Positions 5,760 to 7,087 of a stretch of 7,087 bases of DNA are shown in pieces. The notes under the pieces are model-generated. The model did no database searches and was not told where the DNA came from. It was given only the letters and a program-made list of their open reading frames with translations. The DNA is from an uncultured Eubacterium sp. (lineage in GTDB: Bacteria > Bacillota > Clostridia > Peptostreptococcales > Anaerovoracaceae). The position numbers were made by a program, and so were the translations under genes. Position 1 is the stretch's first letter; every line of letters starts with the position of its first letter. Location of the stretch: the NCBI GenBank assembly GCA_947367725.1, contig CANBFZ010000090.1:1-7087 (forward strand), read 5' to 3'.

Positions 5760-6332
5760 ATGTCAGAAAGAAATATTACATTTGAAATTAGGGAGCATTT
5801 GGGTGTTATCACCAAATTTGACAGCGGTTGGAACCGGGAACTGAATATTATCAGCTGGAACGGTACTGCGGCAAAATATGATCTCCGTGATTGGGATCCA
5901 CATCATGAACGTATGAGCAAAGGGATTACCCTCCATGCGGCAGAGATGCGAAAGATAGTAGATTTGTACCTGGGAAATAACACGAGGAAAGCGGTGGAAG
6001 AAGGACGTGCCATGGAGGCGGAGCGAAAGCAGCGTCAGAAAAAGCAGATTGAAAACGCAGGGAAGGAAAACAGAAAAGAGTTACGAGATACAGCTTCCGA
6101 ACAATCTGATGCGGCTAGTTACGAAGGTGCATTGCCGCCGGCACCCACCTGTGCAGAAGGGGAAGAACTGCAGACACAGATGATACCTACTGCGGAAACA
6201 GTGGATTCTGTACAGTGCGAGGAACAGGCAGACTGCTATGATGCTGTGGAGGATACAGTGCAGGTTCTTGCGGGCGTAGATGAGGAAGCGGATTTTAAGG
6301 CAGCACAAGACGGAGAGGAAACACCGTTTTAA
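5760..6332 (+). CDS. PC4/YdbC-type ssDNA-binding protein with SSB-like acidic tip
   Basis: 190 residues. Residues 4-74 match the bacterial YdbC/PC4 fold: ITFEIREHLGVIT (6-18), a 'GWNRELNIISWNG' strand (23-35), 'KYDLRDWDP' (39-47) and a C-terminal helix with GITLHAAEMRKIVDLY (55-70). YdbC proteins bind single-stranded DNA or RNA, usually as dimers, and most are only about 70-80 residues long. Here a charged, helix-prone segment (75-110, many Lys/Arg/Gln) and a disordered acidic tail (111-190) follow, ending DGEETPF. That ending resembles the acidic-Pro-Phe tip of bacterial SSB, which recruits repair and replication proteins. The start at 5760 is chosen because AGAAGG (5748-5753) is 6 nt upstream and the ATGs at 5724 and 5742 lack a site. 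The fold assignment is firm; the tail's role is inference. Confidence 0.85.
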   Translation: MSERNITFEIREHLGVITKFDSGWNRELNIISWNGTAAKYDLRDWDPHHERMSKGITLHAAEMRKIVDLYLGNNTRKAVEEGRAMEAERKQRQKKQIENAGKENRKELRDTASEQSDAASYEGALPPAPTCAEGEELQTQMIPTAETVDSVQCEEQADCYDAVEDTVQVLAGVDEEADFKAAQDGEETPF

Positions 6333-6372
6333 TGAAAATCAGAATTTGCCGGTTTACGATGATTTCCTATGA

Positions 6373-6400
6373 ACCTGTGACAAGCAGAACACATACTATA
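6373..6400 (+). promoter_or_regulatory. Possible sigma-K-type promoter of the miniprotein
   Basis: CATACTATA (6392-6400) fits the sigma-K -10 pattern CATAnnnTA, and an AC (6373-6374) lies 17 bp upstream as in sigma-K -35 elements. The predicted start is near 6407, 11 nt before AGGAGG. The motifs are short, so chance is a real alternative, as is read-through from the gene before. Confidence 0.35.
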
Positions 6401-6431
6401 TAGCAAACGAATGAAACAGGAGGTATGTAAG

Positions 6432-6566
6432 ATGTCATGTTTTAATCATGGAAGAGGAATGGACGATAGTCTGTTATTCTTTTTCTTATTGCTGGTACTG
6501 CTGTTCTGTAATCCGGGCGCTTTCGGATGCGGCAGATGCGATTCATGTGAACCTACATGTTGCTAA
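6432..6566 (+). CDS. 44-residue Cys-rich single-span miniprotein
   Basis: A small open frame with an excellent ribosome binding site: AGGAGG at 6418-6423, 8 nt before the ATG. The product starts MSCFNHGRGMDD, has a run of Leu/Phe/Val (about 13-26, SLLFFFLLLVLLFC) that should span or insert in a membrane, and ends NPGAFGCGRCDSCEPTCC. Seven cysteines are present (3, 26, 33, 36, 39, 43, 44), three of them as CxxCxxC. I do not recognise a named family. The layout recalls the short hydrophobic Gly/Cys-rich proteins of Firmicutes such as YjcZ-type sporulation miniproteins, but identity is too low to claim this. A strong terminator lies 13 bp after the stop, which supports a real transcription unit. 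A possible sigma-K-like promoter would fit a mother-cell or spore-coat role. Confidence 0.7.
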   Translation: MSCFNHGRGMDDSLLFFFLLLVLLFCNPGAFGCGRCDSCEPTCC

Positions 6567-6578
6567 TTTCAGCACTTT

Positions 6579-6615
6579 AGAGAGGGAGCAATCCCTCTCT
6601 TATGTTTTTCTTTCA
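6579..6615 (+). terminator. Intrinsic terminator after the miniprotein gene
   Basis: AGAGAGGGA (6579-6587) pairs perfectly with TCCCTCTCT (6592-6600) around a GCAA tetraloop (GNRA type). The tail TATGTTTTTCTTTC follows. The T-rich tail overlaps the -35 region of the next promoter. Confidence 0.92.
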
Positions 6616-6639
6616 CAGAATGCGTACTTGTGGTACAAT
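6612..6639 (+). promoter_or_regulatory. Sigma-A-type promoter of the nucleoside kinase gene
   Basis: TTCACA (6612-6617, five of six), a 16 bp spacer and TACAAT (6634-6639, five of six). The expected start near 6646 leaves about 26 nt of leader with the AAAGGGGG ribosome binding site. Confidence 0.65.
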
Positions 6640-6671
6640 AAAAATATAGAGTGAAATGAAAGGGGGACATT

Positions 6672-7087
6672 ATGAAGATTGAACTCAAGCCGGGACCTCG
6701 CAGTCCATGGGAGCTACGGGAACTGCAGGAAGGGACAACGATTGAAGAGGTTTATAAAGCATATCAGAATCCATTACCATATAAAATCTTAGCGGCAAAG
6801 GTGGACAACAAGTTTGAAGATTTGACTTATGTACTGGAAAAAGACTGCCGTGTGGAATTTTTGGATATGCGTACGCAGGCGGCCAATCTGATTTATCAAT
6901 ACAGCCTGTCGCTGATTTATTTAAAAGCGGTATCGGACTGTCTGGGCAATGTGCGGGTAGAAATCCAGAACTCCCTAAACAAAGGGATTTATACAGAGAT
7001 CAAAACGGCAGAGCCAGTAACAGACGAGCAGGTTTTGGAGATTGAAAATAGAATGCGGGACATTGTCGCAGCAGATCTGCCGTTTGA
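6672..7087 (+). CDS. TGS-domain nucleoside (uridine-type) kinase, N-terminal part
   Basis: The first 138 codons; the gene runs off the right edge. Residues 1-66 look like a TGS domain (MKIELKPGPR, then 'KILAAKVDNKFEDLTYVL' at 38-55). From about 67 a region resembling the second additional domain of threonyl/alanyl-tRNA synthetases begins, with 'SLSLIYLKAVSDCLGN' (78-93), 'VRVEIQNSLNKGIYTEI' (94-110) and DIVAADLPF near the edge. This order is typical of the clostridial nucleoside kinases of about 550 residues annotated as uridine kinases, whose P-loop kinase domain would lie past the window. These phosphorylate uridine or cytidine in pyrimidine salvage. The start is supported by AAAGGGGG (6659-6666). 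The kinase domain itself is not seen, so function rests on N-terminal similarity. Confidence 0.8.
   Translation, partial: MKIELKPGPRSPWELRELQEGTTIEEVYKAYQNPLPYKILAAKVDNKFEDLTYVLEKDCRVEFLDMRTQAANLIYQYSLSLIYLKAVSDCLGNVRVEIQNSLNKGIYTEIKTAEPVTDEQVLEIENRMRDIVAADLPF

Noticed and set aside
6448..6654. 68-residue open frame on the plus strand
   Set aside because: It starts inside the 44-residue gene in another frame, lacks a ribosome binding site, and reads through the strong terminator and the next promoter.

Overview
The window looks like a chromosomal segment from an endospore-forming member of the Clostridia (Bacillota). The evidence is a SpoIIQ-type LytM protein behind a sigma-F-like promoter, strong AGGAGG-type ribosome binding sites, consensus sigma-A promoters, a YdbC/PC4-type protein and the start of a TGS-domain nucleoside kinase of the kind common in Clostridia. 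No transposase, phage gene or tRNA is visible. Species cannot be named from the sequence alone.

Layout. 1-551 (minus): 5' part of a SpoIIQ-like gene running off the left edge. 552-714: a divergent promoter region. 715-2391 (plus): psuG and an exodeoxyribonuclease III gene, 12 bp apart, ending in an intrinsic terminator at about 2410-2450. 2451-2828: a gene-free convergent gap that holds five regularly spaced 39-40 bp palindromes. 2829-4253 (minus): a MATE-family efflux transporter. 4254-4661: a divergent gap with a promoter at each end and a second, different palindromic array between them. 4662-5573 (plus): a membrane-anchored metallophosphoesterase. 5760-6332 (plus): a PC4/YdbC-type single-strand nucleic-acid-binding protein with a long acidic tail, behind a near-perfect sigma-A promoter. 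6432-6566 (plus): a 44-residue Cys-rich single-span protein, followed by a strong terminator. 6672 to the right edge: the N-terminal part of the nucleoside kinase.

How the genes relate. PsuG (pseudouridine salvage) and ExoIII (abasic-site repair) are probably co-transcribed, but no psuK partner is present. The other genes look like separate transcription units, so no single pathway ties the window together. Sporulation is a possible theme at both ends: SpoIIQ with a sigma-F-like promoter on the left, and a Cys-rich miniprotein with a sigma-K-like promoter on the right.

The most unusual content is in the two intergenic arrays that flank the MATE gene. Array 1 (2512-2815) has ten inverted half-sites of the type GTTGTGCAA/TTGCACAAC with a 63 bp period, close to six helical turns. 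Array 2 (4449-4553, plus a weaker element from 4373) has two 44 bp imperfect palindromes exactly 61 bp apart, built from CTGACAA motifs. The second notable point is the PC4-type protein, whose acidic C-terminus ends in Pro-Phe like the interaction tip of bacterial SSB.
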